DNA of 64,000 nucleotides from Incurvaria masculella (Eukaryota; Arthropoda; Insecta; Lepidoptera; Incurvariidae). The notes beneath the pieces were generated by a model, which saw nothing but the letters and a program-made list of their open reading frames with translations, was not told where the DNA came from and did no database searches. How positions within the stretch are numbered: position 1 is the first letter of the stretch; each line of letters begins with the position of its first letter. Positions 44,007 to 56,064 of this stretch are shown here, in pieces. The stretch lies in contig OX335655.1 in NCBI GenBank assembly GCA_946894095.1, positions 16,740,001-16,804,000 on the forward strand. The letters run 5' to 3'. Made by a program: the position numbers and the translations under genes.

Positions 44007-44540
44007 GAAGAAATAATTAAATAATCAAACTATTAAATGCGCGCGAACTTCGCTAAAACGGCGCGTCACCGCTGCACCGCTACCGCGCCGGCCGGCGGCG
44101 CGGGGCGGCGCGCGGCGGCAGAGTCTATTTTACCTACCCGAATAGTTTTGCCTCCTTCCCACGCTGACGCACGCCGCGCCGGGCTATGGATTTGGTCGGC
44201 GCGGCTGTAATGTAGGTATGTACACAAGCATGCATGCCTTTTTCGCCCGATCAGCACTCGCTTCACTTAAATTCACTCACGTGCGATACTTATGCCCGAT
44301 GCGCGCCATGGACCTTGACATACTAATTGCTTTCAAAACGAAAACAAACGCCCTTCAGTGAGAGGGGCGGCGGCGGCGGGGGGATGGGGCGGCGGGGTTT
44401 CTGTCTGCGCACGCGGCGGCGGCGGCGGCGGAGAATTGTCTTGTGTCAGTGGGTCACGGTCGGGTCAATACCCCGTGGTTGACCTATATTTTTAATTAGG
44501 TAGTTGAAGAGTTAGTGCACTTTAATAAATTATTTTCGTG
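44007..44540. other. CpG-rich loop of the foldback element
   Basis: 534 bp, strikingly GC- and CpG-rich in an AT-rich area, with CGG triplet runs at 44368-44432. It lacks a good long frame: a 66-codon minus-strand frame at 44066-44266 is low-complexity. It looks like a captured CpG-rich promoter or first-exon piece, but no function can be assigned. Confidence 0.45.
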
Positions 44541-44736
44541 GAAACCATTACAGATAGGTGGATAGTTTCTTCGCAAAAGTTGTTTACAATACTGGGAAGA
44601 ACATACTGTTTAAATTTCTCAAAAATTAAAATGGAACAAAAAAAATTACATACCTACATTCTTAGCAAAAGTTGTTCTATATCTGATACTGAATCAACCC
44701 TATAAGGCTTGTAGATTATTTTAAACTCACCTTATA
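44541..44736 (-). repeat. Right arm of foldback element
   Basis: Partner of 43812-44006. Confidence 0.92.
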
Positions 44737-45439
44737 TAGTTTGACAGCAGTGCTTGAATACGCTTGAAAAGGTCGTGTTTAATTAATATAAAATAACCTT
44801 AACCTATTTTGTTTACAAGGCATTGCTTTTTATTTAGAATGATAATGAACGGTTCAATTAGCTTACATATGTGTATTTGTGTGTATATCCCCGTTGACAT
44901 ATCAATGGGCATGTATAGTTATGGATCTGATTACGGTTAACCCAGAGATCTATAGCCCCCCAAATAAAAACAAACTGTATGTAATAAAAACAACTCGGAG
45001 CCTATAGAGCCACATAGCTTATTTTGCGCGTGGCCAAAATCGGAACTAAACTGTCGCCATCTTGAACGTTCATCTTCGCGACTACGGGGATGTGTTGCCA
45101 TTATAACAATGTAAGTTACCCACTGCTTATTCATTGTAGCCTGAGGTATTTTTTGTTAAGTGATTATTCGTTTGTGAAGATATGTTTGTGGTTTAGGTTA
45201 GCCTTACATACATACATACTCACGCCGTTTTCCCGGAAGTGATAAAATGACAAAATATCGAATTTAGTAATATTTTGAAAATTATTGACCTATAATAGTA
45301 ATTTTCATTTGCTAAATTTATTTTTCTTACATCAGGCTGTAAATATTTTCACGATCAATCAGGGATATTCATGTCTCTCCCCTCGGTCATGCGCAAAATA
45401 ACCTATGTTGGACTATAGATGAGCAAGGCCTTTCATTGG
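44737..45439. other. No gene seen
   Basis: Unassigned. TCGCCATCTTG near 45055 is YY1-like. Confidence 0.4.
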
Positions 45440-45530
45440 ATAAGTGCATTTCGCCACGAACGCGAGCTGTTCCATGGTTCGGAATCCATGTAAAACTGCA
45501 GGTTCCCATACTAGGTCGTAAGGTTAAGGC
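45440..45530 (+). mobile_element. 5S-type SINE fragment
   Basis: CCATGGTTCGGAATCCATG and AAACTGCAGGTTCCC, the SINE body. Confidence 0.45.
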
Positions 45531-45879
45531 CTGACAGCACCTAATTGCAGTCAGTTTGATAAGGACGTAAACAAAACAACATTTAATTATATTAAAAAAT
45601 AACTACGACTCATTTTGATAATCCAAAAAGTAAAATTTCGATTAAAGTTAGTCCGCCCACTCTGAATGCGGCTGTAAGTCGCTGGTGTTTTGTGTTCGCA
45701 AATTAGACAAATATTCATACATTTTCAATAAAAAAGTTTGAACACAGAATGTGAGGGTCCGATATTTGCCGCCATAGGTAAATTTCTAATATCTTTTATC
45801 TTTTTAAAATTTCGAAATAAGTGGTAGTTATATAAGAATTATAAAATCGAGTTTAACGTACGCTATGCGATCAGCTGCT

Positions 45880-46060
45880 GGCCGGGCTGATACCATCGTA
45901 TCGGATAAAAATATGGTCACGCGAAAAGGCGAAATTGTCCATGTTTTCCTTGAGTTTCATGTAGCGTAGCCGTGTTTATATCTCAAAGGTCGCGGCATGG
46001 CAACTAATTTATTGTGTGTATTATGGACTGTGGGTTTAGCCAGCCAAGCCCAGTTACATA
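45880..46060 (+). mobile_element. Diverged 5S-type SINE
   Basis: GGCCGGGCTGATACCATCG, AATTGTCCATGTTTTCC and CCAGTTACATAAAA, the SINE body and 3' end. Directly followed by a GGTTCCGT element. Confidence 0.6.
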
Positions 46061-46444
46061 AAACCGGCCAAGTGCGAGTCGGACTCGCACACGAAGGGTT
46101 CCGTACCATCGTAAAAAAAAACAAAATAAAACACGTTTTTTGTATGGGAGCCCCCTTTAATTTTAATTATTTTTTAATCTTAACTATTTGTTATTATAGC
46201 GGCAAAATAAATACACACTCTGCGAAAATTTCAGCTGTCTAGGTACCTGTTACGGTTACTGAGATACAGCCCTGTGACAGACTGGACGGACGGACGGACG
46301 GACGGACGGACGGACGGACGGCCGGACGGACGGTCGGACGGACGGCCGGACGGACGGACAGACGGACGGACGGACGGACGGATGGACAGCGGAGGCTTAG
46401 TAATAGGGTTCCGTTTTCACCCTTTGGGTACGGAACCCTAAAAA
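46061..46444 (+). mobile_element. GGTTCCGT element, full copy with long ACGG core
   Basis: From AAACCGGCCAAGTGCGAGTC to CGGAACCCTAAAA, with an expanded and interrupted ACGG core at about 46284-46384 (GGCC, GGTC and ACAG interruptions). Confidence 0.88.
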
Positions 46445-46825
46445 CATAGGTAGCCATTGAGAATTTACGAACCCGCTTTGTATTTAGTAGTGCTCGCTCG
46501 CAAAAAAATTCATTTCCATATTCCCATTGCCGAGCTGTTAAATTAATTCTTAGCATTTCCTTGCAGGTCTGGCGGCGACTGGACAGGCGACGGACTAGCC
46601 ATGGAGTGGAACTGAAGAAACCAACCAAAATAGTAAACAATTCGGCGCAAAAAGATAGGATGTGAAGTTATTGTGACTATAAATAATTAGTGTAACTATT
46701 ATTTCTTCAAAATCGTTAGGGCAAATTACAAAACGAATTCCAAGCGATAAAGTGAGTGGTAACGTTGTCATTACCAGCGCAGGGGGGCGCGGCGAGCGCA
46801 GCGAGTGAAATCACTTATCGCGAGT
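46445..46825. other. Upstream of the candidate GC-rich gene start
   Basis: 46770-46825 becomes GC-rich. No TATA box was seen. Confidence 0.4.
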
Positions 46826-46859
46826 TCAGAAGCTGTGCGGTGCGCGGACCGACCGGTCA
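46826..46859 (+). promoter_or_regulatory. Possible TATA-less core promoter: Inr plus DPE
   Basis: An initiator-like TTCAGA, taking A at 46828 as +1, is followed by GGTCA at 46855-46859, exactly +28 to +32, fitting the RGWYV downstream promoter element. Inr-plus-DPE promoters are common in insects. It lies about 170 bases upstream of the ATG at 46997. Each motif is short and could occur by chance; the exact spacing is what raises interest. Confidence 0.33.
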
Positions 46860-46961
46860 TGTCCGAACGCGCACACAAAAATGTAAAACGCGTATGTAAT
46901 CTTTAATTACATAAACATTTAAAAACCAACTGCCGCGCGCTCAAACACTGTGATCACGAAG

Positions 46962-46982
46962 ATGTCACCGACAGTGGACTGA
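46962..46982 (+). other. Short upstream ORF
   Basis: ATG then six codons to a TGA in the putative 5' UTR of the exon at 46997, out of frame with it. It may dampen translation if transcribed. Confidence 0.3.
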
Positions 46983-46996
46983 CATTTCGAAGAGCG

Positions 46997-47357
46997 ATGA
47001 CCAAGTACAAGCTGAACAACGAGTCCCGGGCGGCCAGCCAGGTGACGCTGACTTCGTACCTGGCCGGCGGCGAGACGCCGGCGGACCGTCTCCGGGATGA
47101 TAGGGGCGACACCAACGCTCCCCTCGGCGACGACAACTCGAACGGCGCGGTGGCGGACCGGAACGCGTTCCGCAGCTGCCGCGCGTGCTCCGAGTCGTGC
47201 CGGAGCCGGCGGCACGGGCGCGCGGAGGCGGGCGCGGTGTGCCTGTGCGAGAAGTACGGCGGCGGCTGCGCGCCGGTGCCTGGGTGCGCCGTCGTGGACC
47301 TCCGGCAGGACGGCGCGTGCAACGTGTGCGGCGCGCCCTGCCACGGACCCTACACCA
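46997..47357 (+). CDS. Candidate first coding exon of a Cys-rich protein
   Basis: ATG at 46997 opens 120 codons ending at CCA|GTGAGT (donor GT at 47358-47359). GC content is very high for this window, especially at third codon positions. The product begins MTKYKLNNESRAASQ and has a polar region with GDDNSN. It then becomes Cys-rich from about residue 61 on: CRACSESC, CLCEKYGGGC, GCAVVDLRQDGACNVCGAPC. The CxxCxxxC and CxC spacing suggests a metal-binding or disulfide-rich domain, but there is no signal peptide and I do not recognise the family. The frame continues past the donor into SINE sequence, so the exon must end at the donor. The reverse strand is also open here because of GC bias, so this remains a prediction. 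Confidence 0.5.
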
Positions 47358-47504
47358 GTGAGTCTCGCTCCTCTGTTTGTGCTGCGATGTCTGTGCGTAG
47401 TATTATTTGCCCATGTAATAAAGGCGCTCGTGGCAGACCTGTTTGGGTCGGAATTCTCATCCAGGAAGCGTTGGTACGACACCGGTTACGCCAACTGAAC
47501 GCCA
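47358..47504 (+). other. Putative intron start
   Basis: Begins GTGAGTCTCG. No further exon is identified downstream in the window. Confidence 0.35.
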
Positions 47505-47710
47505 CGGAGGTCAGTGGCGCAGGGACTTGCTTATCATGGGTGCGACCCCGTTTCGGAACCCATGTTAAACTGAAAGTCCCCTTCCCCTACTAGATGGCAG
47601 GGTTTAATCCCGCCCAGGTCGGTGGGTACCACGGAGTGGGTTCCATCGCATCATCCAATCCATCCATCCATCGCATTGGATGATGCGATGGTCGAAGGGA
47701 ATGTAGTGTT
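47505..47710 (+). mobile_element. Diverged 5S-type SINE in the putative intron
   Basis: AGTGGCGCAGGGACTTGC, then TTCGGAACCCATGTTAAACT, GGCAGGGTTTAATCCCGCCC and CGCATTGGATGATGCGATGG, the SINE body. Confidence 0.6.
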
Positions 47711-47981
47711 TGGGCTTATTCCGGTCTTGCGGACAGTATGGAAAACAATATTTTTCTTAAAGTATGTTTGCCCTTTTGTACCTACATACCTAATTGCTAG
47801 AATTGTTAGACTCACGAAGCTGTGGATATTGATAGCTATTTCTTAGTTCTTTCTTAGAGGGTCTATGACTGTCCATCTTCTACTGAATTCCGTTTTCACC
47901 CTTTGGGTACGGAACCCTAAAAAGGATAAAGAAATATATAGTAGTAATAATATAGGCGCATACAGGCATGATTTCCGAATT
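47711..47981. other. No gene; end piece of GGTTCCGT element
   Basis: 47890-47926 is just the terminal CCGTTTTCACCCTTTGGGTA...CCCTAAAAA of that element. Confidence 0.5.
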
Positions 47982-48489
47982 AAGGTGGCCCAACCGTGCT
48001 GTTGCGCTCTGGGACCTTCTCTGTTTCAAAGAATAAGACAGGCTCCGTGATGAGGAAGATGCAATATGTCCACAAAAAAGACAATGTGCATAGTGTATGA
48101 TTTGGTAACATTTACGAAAATTTTAATTTCAAAACGACTTATAGCTAAAAGTAAACCACGACCGCTGTAGTAAAAAATCAAACAAAAACCAAATAGATCC
48201 TAAATCTTCATTAAATAAGCTATGTCTGATGACTAATCTTTTTACGATGTTCTTACTTTATCATTGCGTAATCCACCTCCAAAGTTATTGTATAAAACGC
48301 GCGAAAAATTCGAACTTTCGGACCTTATAACTTAGAAACCAAACAAAATTTTACAATGCCAATGGTCATCAGACATCTAGTTCGATCAAATAAAGCTATT
48401 TTGAGAAAAATTTTGGATCTCTGACAAGAAATATGGGCGTGATCTTCTTTCCCCTTTTGTATGGGGAGATGAGCTGGTTGGGCCACCTT
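47982..48489 (+). mobile_element. MITE family E, copy 1 (GGTGGCCCAACC ends)
   Basis: 508 bp between AAGGTGGCCCAACC and GGTTGGGCCACCTT. It contains AAGTAAACCACGACCGCTGT and TAATCCACCTCCAAAGTTAT, both shared inverted with 58438-58900. Confidence 0.82.
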
Positions 48490-49064
48490 GTTTGAAAATT
48501 GTGGGATTTTTTATATTACTTCAAATAACCAAGCGAACCAAGGGCCAACCTGACGTGTATTGAAATGACAAACACGTGCTACTTGTACAACGTGTACCTA
48601 GTAAAGTAACTTTCCATTATGACACTTTGCTGCATGTCGCTTTGTGTTACAAGTTCTCCGAACAAGAATAAGTAGGTGCAAAGCGGTCGGTAAACAACAT
48701 TTTTCTAACATTCCTCGTAAGCGTGCAAGAAGGTCTTCCAGCTACCTTCTCAGTTCTTTTCTCATTTCCGAATTGGGCTAAGTAATGAGTTTTTGTGTGA
48801 GTACAAAAGTGATATTAAATTATTAGATTTTCTCTGCTCTTTGCCCTTTGAATGTTCTACCGCTCCACAGCTTGGAACACAAAAGCTCTCTTCACCCTAA
48901 GCGTCAATACAGAAAGGGTCACTTTGACCTCGGCTTTGGTTAAATCCAGGAGTCATAGGTTGAGATAAATAGTCGTAACAGAAACTAAGGCTAACGAAAA
49001 GTAGTAATTTGTGACGTCATTTCGCATTACTTTGCGATTTCGTCAATACAAAATGTGTCAAATT
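48490..49064. other. No gene seen
   Basis: AT-rich, nothing recognised. Confidence 0.4.
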
Positions 49065-49222
49065 GATAGCGGCAAAATAAATACACACTCTGTGACAATT
49101 TCAGCTGCCTACCTATTACGGTTCATGAGATACAGCCATGTGACGGACGGACGGACCCACGGACAGCGGAGGCTTAGTAATAGGGTTCCGTTTTCACCCT
49201 TTGGGTACGGAACCCTAAAAAG
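49065..49222 (+). mobile_element. GGTTCCGT element, 3' half
   Basis: From AGCGGCAAAATAAATACACA to CGGAACCCTAAAAAG, with a minimal ACGG core. Confidence 0.82.
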
Positions 49223-50210
49223 CAGTGGCAGCGTGAAATACCATTGCATCAACTTTGGAAACTAAGCGAAAAGGGAAAACACCACGTAGGTATACCTTTA
49301 CAATCATGTATATTCTCTAGCTCAACCATAATTTTTTTTCACCAAATCGTTCCGCAATGGATTATTTTTTTGTGAATTAACTTTACTTTACTTTTACTAA
49401 AATAACTTGAGGTTAGCTCTCAAAATGATCTATCTCTGATTTTTTTTCGACATTTTTCAAATAATCAGCTGCTATCTGAGTGTCAATGGTATCATTGCGG
49501 TTTAGAGAGGCTAAGGTTATCGATGTTACACAACTGTTCATTAATAGAAAAGAACGGTCCATTATGACTTGAAAGCAGCTCAATATTTGTTGTTTGTCTC
49601 AAAATAGTCTAATACAAACTAGCACTAGAGTTGTAACATTACTGGTTTCCAAGATCGGGAGATTGGAAGCGATTTTTAAAACTATCGACTGCTTACTAGT
49701 GGGTCAGTATGGTTTGAAAATTTGGTCTTGCCATACTACTATGGCTATTCACCATGGAGCACCAACGAATTCGCGCGCGTAGTTTTAAGGTGATTTTTTT
49801 TTTAATCACAACTAGGCTCTGAATTTAATAGGCACAGTCCCTGAAACAATAGCTAATACACCGACGTTTTTGAGACAGTATTTTATAGTTTGCGAAGAGT
49901 CTTCTAGTTGGGCGTCCGTTAATCTATAACGATATTTATTCATCAAAAAATAACATTTTTGAGAAAGATGATTCGCTTCTCAATCCAATAGCCAGTTTGA
50001 TAGCTAGTTTTTAGCAATTTTCATACTTTGCTGTAACATGTTTACCCCAAAATCCTTCAGTGGGTGCAATTTTATACGTATGCAAGGAAGTGTCTTCTTG
50101 CAAGTCAGTTATCTCCATTTACATCAATAGAATGTCACAAATCACAAAATTTGGCGGCCCAAGGTTCGACCTTCCGCGATTCGGATACGGACCGCGGGTT
50201 GCTGAAACCT
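49223..50210. other. No gene seen
   Basis: AT-rich with short open frames only. Confidence 0.4.
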
Positions 50211-50730
50211 GATCTATGCTATCATCTTCACCGGGAAGCACTAGATGCATGTAGTTCACATTAGTTAGAGGTGCACTCTGCCTACGAGTTTCCTGCGCAC
50301 CAGCGAGCTAGAAAGATCTATGCTATCATCTCCACCGGGTAGCACTAGATGCATGCAGTTCACATTAGTTAGAGGTGCACTCTGCCTACTCTGTTCCTGC
50401 GCACCAGCGAGCTAGAAAGACCTATGCTATCATCTTAACCAGGAAGCACTAGATGCACGCAGTTCACATTAGTTAGAGGTGCACTCTGCCTGCTCTGTTC
50501 CTGCGCACCAGCGAGCTAGAAAGATCTATGCTATCATCTTCACCAGGAAGCACGAGATGCATGCAGTTCACATTAGTTAGAGGTGCACTCTGCCTACTCT
50601 GTTCCTGCGCACCAGCGAGCTAGAAAGATCTATGCTATCATCTTCACCAGGAAGCACTAGATGCATGCAGTTCACATTAGTTAGAGGTGCACTCTGCCTA
50701 CTCTGTTCCTGCGCACCAGCGAGCTAGAAA
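50211..50730 (+). repeat. 104-bp minisatellite, five units
   Basis: Units start at 50211, 50315, 50419, 50523 and 50627 with GATCTATGCTATCATCTTCA or close variants and end GCACCAGCGAGCTAGAAA. The first unit differs most, the last two hardly at all. 104 is not a multiple of three and no frame is preserved. Confidence 0.95.
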
Positions 50731-51132
50731 GGCAGTCGCGTATCGAGAAGGTAATTAGTGCGATTAAGTTTTTGCACCTAATTAAGCAGGCTCAAGGCAG
50801 TCACTCGACGATAGCACATTCGCTTCCTAGATTCTCGTTGGGCAAACTCGTTTCTTTTATTCAACAGATTGTGGATGCTAAATAGGTACAGAATTCATAT
50901 AATATGTACGTATAACGACCTAGAAGGAAGTCGTAAGCCATCTGTAAGCATTGTTGTCAAATTAATCCGTAATTCAAGCATTTTGAATTTGAAGAAAAAT
51001 ACATTTTCGCTCTTCTGCAGAGTGATTCTGCAAAGGGTATTGTAATTTCTGTAGGGTCAGAGATCAGGGTAGAATCTTTTTTTTTTAAAGAATTTGTCCT
51101 AATCTTATGATCGATAGTTCACTAAGGTCACT
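50731..51132. other. No gene seen
   Basis: Unassigned. Confidence 0.4.
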
Positions 51133-51250
51133 TAGGGCCGAGTGCACGAACGTACAAAAAATCAAAATCAACGTTAAAGTATGATCAAACACGTCTCTTT
51201 GTGTGTGGATCACTAAAAGTGGCGTGTTTGAACATTGATCAACTCGGCCG
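51133..51250 (+). mobile_element. GACGTG foldback MITE (family C), complete 118-bp copy
   Basis: From AGGGCCGAGTGCACGAACG through AAACACGTCTCTTTGTG and CACTAAAAGTGGCGTGTTTG to TCAACTCGGCC. The two halves are roughly complementary, so the transcript would fold into a hairpin. Confidence 0.75.
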
Positions 51251-52214
51251 TCACTTCTTGCAACCGGGGCTTAATCTTGCAATGTGGAGGATTTTTGGAA
51301 ATAAAAGAAATCGTACGTAAAAATCACATCAGGCGCAGAACAAGAAAATCAAGCAAATTGATGAATTAAAATAGCATTTATAAATCTACAATTATAGGTA
51401 AGTAGATATATTTTCCTAGATTTTTTCAGTGGTTAAGAACTTACCCATGGTAGGTACTCGACTTAGATCTCGGTTACTCGGATATTTCCATATAATTACT
51501 GTGCTATATAAAATACATATATGAGAAAATTTGATTCTTCATTTGGTTCCAGAGTCCTTATGATTTGATTACCTACAGCCCTACAGTAATGTAGGTATGT
51601 ACTGAGAAATCATTACTAACTAATGGAATTTAATCACCGTTTCGACAAACAACCCTATTCGATCAACCTCAATATACCTACCAATCTATCTAGTAAAAAC
51701 TTTAAGATCTTGAAGTAGTCAGTAGATAAGCAATGGCTAAATAGTTTGAGATTCAATGATCCGAAACGCTCGCAGTATCTTCAACAAAATCTAGATGGCG
51801 CCATAATCGAAAAAGTTGGAAAAACATTTATTATAGCTAGACGCAACCAGGTAATATTACAAATTTATATTTGGTGCAATTTCGATATCTAGACTATTCC
51901 ATTAAAATTTGACAATAGGTATTGATACCAAAACAATCATGATAAAAACATGTCGGTTGCGTTCTCATTACACTTTTGGAATGACAATAGTACCTATTAT
52001 ATTTAAGGAAATCCCTGTGTAAGGATTAGCCTAAAAATTATCTTGTAACATTAGGTAGCTTTTAACTTATCTGACAATGGCGCCATCTAGATTTTGTAAG
52101 TTATTACGAACATGTAATGTCAAATAAGGAAGAAAACTGCTCATTTATCACAAAAGGTGGTGTCCCTAATTGAAAAAGTCTACAAAATAATACATAATAG
52201 ATTTTAATATTTTT
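51251..52214. other. No gene seen
   Basis: AT-rich. GATGGCGCCATAATCG near 51794 and ATGGCGCCATCTAGATTTT near 52078 flank the interval and may mark another MITE, whose ends I could not define. Confidence 0.4.
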
Positions 52215-52461
52215 GTTTATTTTATTTATTTATTTATATTTATTGAGCATAAATAACCCTTGCGGGCCGTGCACATGTTATAATACATTAAAATAAAATC
52301 ATTACATTAAATTTACAAATTATTGAAAATTACAATTATAATTATACAAAAAATTACATTTAAATTAAATTAAATATTCCTTGAAAATCATTATTATTAA
52401 AAAACTATAATATGGCAAAATCAAATGTTATATGTATTATTATAATTATTATATGTAAGTC

Positions 52462-52881
52462 TTAATTGCTATCAGATTCATTGAAAAATTCTTCTAAATT
52501 ATAAAATGGGTGGCACAATAAATATTCCTTCAACTTAATCTTAAAATCGGTCAACGTATTACTATTTCTAATCGATATATTTAAATGATTGTAAATTTTA
52601 ACTCCTAAATAATCAAATGAATTCTTAAATAATAAACATTTAGGTCCTTTTTGTCTAAAACTTTCATTATTTCTTAAGTTATACCTTTGTACTTCTTTTA
52701 CTTTTTCCAAATCTTCCTTTATCTTATGGATTTCTATGCATAATATGAATATATATAACGAAATTACTGTCATTATTTTTAATTTCACAAAAAGGGGCCG
52801 GCAAGTATCATCATATTTCGCACCACAAATTATTCGAATAACCTTTTTCTGAAGTTTGAGAATATTATTTTTACATTGCAA
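52462..52881 (-). pseudogene. ORF2 C-terminal segment after frameshift
   Basis: Reads QCKNNILKLQKKVIRIICGA and later EVQRYNLRNNESFRQKG, the end region of CR1/Jockey ORF2. It continues the upstream segment after a frameshift near 52875 (the upstream frame reads LRYGLDVWGNNCN then goes off-frame). Terminates at 52462. Confidence 0.85.
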
Positions 52882-55280
52882 TTATTACCCCATACATCCA
52901 GTCCATACCTTAAAATCGATTCTATATAACTAAAATATATTATTCTTAACGTACTTGTGTCGACAGATTTTCTAATTGTTCTAATAGCATAACATGCACA
53001 AGCTATTTTATTTCCTATGTTATCTACATGTGGTTGAAATGACATTATATTATCAAAAGTGACCCCCAAAAATTCTGTTGCTTTACATTTCTCTAGTTCG
53101 AAGTCACTAGTGTCTGGCTCTTTATAATTAATAGATTTCTGAAAAATAATGTATTTCGATTTTGCTTTATTAAGTGTTAGTTTGTTGTTAAAAAACCAGT
53201 ATTCTAAATTTTGTATACATATTCTTAGGTTTTCTACTAATTTTTCTTTGCTGTCAGCAACTGCTATTCCGCTTGTGTCATCCGCAAACAAGTAAACTGC
53301 ACTAGACACGTTAATGGGCAAATCGTTAATAAATATTAAAAAGAGTAACGGACCTAAGACCGATCCTTGTGGTACACCTTTAGTGATATTCGTTACTTCT
53401 GATTTAGCTGTTGACACCTCGTTCCTTTCATTTACGTAAGTCACTTCTACATATTGTTTACGGTTACTTAAATAACTTTTTAACAACTCCAATTGTAACC
53501 CTCGTATGCCATAGTACTCTAATTTATTTAATAGGATGTTGTGATCTACACAATCAAAAGCCTTACTTAAGTCACAAAAAACACCGGCACAATGTTTTCC
53601 ATTGTTTAAATGGTTTAGAATGTCATTAGTTAATTTTCTGATGGCCATATTAGTGGATTTATTTTTTCTGTATCCATATTGAGCATGAGATAAGTAGTTA
53701 TTAGATTCAAAAAATGTTATTAAACGACTAAATATTATTTTTTCGAAAATTTTTGATAATGGCGACAATAAAGAAATTGGACGATAATTATTAACATCAC
53801 ATTTATCGGCTTTCTTAAACAACGGTATTACCTTAGCTATCTTTAATTGTTCAGGAAATTTCCCTGCACTTAAATTTCCATTAATTATATCAGTAATTGC
53901 TGTAGATATTTGGTCAACATTTTCTTTTAGAATTTTTATGTGGATATCATCTTCACCTGTAGAATTACTTTGCTTTAATTGCTCAATTATACTTTTTACT
54001 TCATTATTATTCGTAGGAGTTAGGAAAAATGATCTACTATTATTTATTTTATATTTATTTAAAAGATTAAGATATTCATTATCATTAGTAGTGTTATTAT
54101 TATTAATTGAACTATGTCCTATTTTAGAAAAAAAATTATTAAAATAATTTGCGACTTCTACTGGGTCATCTATAATTGTATCATTTTTGTTTAATGTAAT
54201 CTTTTCAATTTTTTTGGTGAATTTATTTTTATTTGTACTTCTTTTTACTATGCTCCATGTTGCTTTAATTTTGTTTTTGGAATTTGAAATTTCTTCTATA
54301 TTAGCATTCCTTTTGGCTGTTTTTCTCACCCGTTTCAGTATTTTATTATATTTTTGATATTTTTCTTTCAATGGTTTAGAATTTGATACTTTTATAGTTA
54401 AAAACATGCCTCTTTTGACCTTGCTAGATATTTTTATTCCTGGTGTTATCCAGTTATTTGTCTTTACACCATTAATTTTTCCTTTCTTAATTTTAAAACA
54501 TCTTTGTATAGTATCTTTTAGGGTGTTATGAAATATGGAAAATGCGTTTTGTGGATCATTTTCCTTATGCATTATAGTCCAGTCAATATTGTTAAGAGTA
54601 TTTTTAAAGTTCTCTAGATTTATTTTGGAATAAAATCTTCTATAATAGATAGGTTCTGATTCCTTAAGTGTTTTTTTGTTAACATGGAATAGTATCACAT
54701 CATGATCAGAGATATCACACGGAATTATTTTTGAAGACGTCAGTGTCTTGTCTATGTTTGTGACTATATTGTCTATACAAGTGGAAGTAGTAAGGGTCTT
54801 TCTAGTTGCTTCATTTATTAGTAGTTTAAGACCATATTCTTTGCATAATTTCAGAAATGTTTTGTATCTTAATGATTTTTTATCTGAAAAATCTACATTA
54901 TAATCGCCTATAATAATTATTTCTTTAAAAATCAATTCATGTAACATATTACTTATTGTATCCATAAATACATCAAAGTTACCCGTTGGACTTCTGTATA
55001 TACAGATCACTGTAAGGTAGGAATTTTCAGTTGTCTTCACTTTTACTCCTGATAGTTCTAATTGTTTTTCGATGTTATAAGAACTTAAATCTAATTCTTG
55101 TATATATTTTAATTTATTACTAGCATATATTATAGTACCACCACCTTTAAATATGTGTCTACTTTGATGTGCGACTGCCATATAGCCATTGATACTAGTG
55201 CTGATAGCTGCAGTTATTAGATCTGTGTAATTGATGTGACTCAATTTCCTTGAAATTATTCCGAAAAGAATTTGTTCCAA
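52830..55280 (-). pseudogene. ORF2: partial endonuclease and reverse transcriptase
   Basis: 816 codons are open from near 55286; the apparent start is a TTG at 55280 rather than ATG. Residues 31-200 are the back two-thirds of an endonuclease: CIYRSP (93-98), GDYN (125-128) and SDHDV (191-195, catalytic His). The Asn- and Glu-bearing first motifs are missing. The reverse transcriptase spans about 480-740: NNYRPISLLSPLSKI (497-511), FCDLSKAFDCVDH (568-580), GVPQGSVLGPLLF (635-647) and FADD (665-668). The core is intact, so this is a young but 5'-truncated and frameshifted copy that could not move itself. Confidence 0.9.
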
Positions 55281-55289
55281 TTCATGCTA

Positions 55290-56064
55290 ATCGAATGAAG
55301 TTTTGAGTAAAAAATAACACAACATTTCAATCTTTCTGCCTACATTAATATTAGTTTGAAGACAACAAAAGTTCTTATTTTCCTCCAAACCTTATTCTAA
55401 CTGCATCATGGAGTACCTACAAAAACTCCTAAATAAATAGGTAAAACTTGATACGAATGACAGTTTTGACGTTTCTGAGGTGGGGTCGCTCATCCGACAC
55501 ATACAATGGCTTTGTGTTTTCTTCCGAATTGACACGCTAAGCAAACGACACGGATACTGCAGCTATCAACATATTGTCACGTCTCTTCGTGACACGTAGT
55601 ACATACTTAGGTACACCTACGTTAAATTGTCATACAATATTCTCTGCCTACCTACGTGCTACAGATAAAACACGTTTTGGAATCTCGTAGTGAGATTTAT
55701 ATTTTAAATTATTCTACCATACATTTGATCGCAATGAATGGTCATTATACATTATACGGATAAATTGATAGGAGATTCGTATAAATGTTACGTAACTACA
55801 AAACTGGTTTCGAATGTTCGCGACTTCTACTTCTTTCTACCAATCCTGCCCGTTTCCACTACCTCCTGCTACAAAAATCCCAAGGTTAACTTTCGGTTAC
55901 ACCATGTTAATATGCAATGTAACCAAAAGTTACTTATCGGATTTCCGGTAACTGGTCTTGGTGAAAACAGGGGTTAATCGATTATTTCGTTCTTATTCCT
56001 GCCCAGTTTGATTGTACAAAATAAATAATGTATCGTGGCTTTAAACATTTCAAGCACCTACTTC
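55290..56064. other. No gene seen
   Basis: 55840-55960 (CCCGTTTCCACTACCTCCTG, CCAAGGTTAACTTTCGG) resembles 2365-2440, so it is repeat debris. Confidence 0.4.

Larger units (their letters stand above)
52215..55289 (-). mobile_element. 5'-truncated CR1/Jockey-type retrotransposon
   Basis: About 3.07 kb on the minus strand. It has a 3' tail of TTTA units (plus-strand sense) at about 52216-52240, a 3' UTR of about 220 bp, and one ORF2 frame covering part of the endonuclease, the reverse transcriptase and the C-terminal region. ORF1 and the first part of the endonuclease are missing, as expected for 5' truncation. It has no RNase H, unlike the element at 15-21 kb. The coding part is very AT-rich. 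Confidence 0.85.

Noticed and set aside
46919..47482. 187-codon minus-strand frame overlapping the GC-rich exon
   Set aside because: It is a by-product of high GC on the opposite strand; the plus-strand frame has the better start, Cys pattern and donor.
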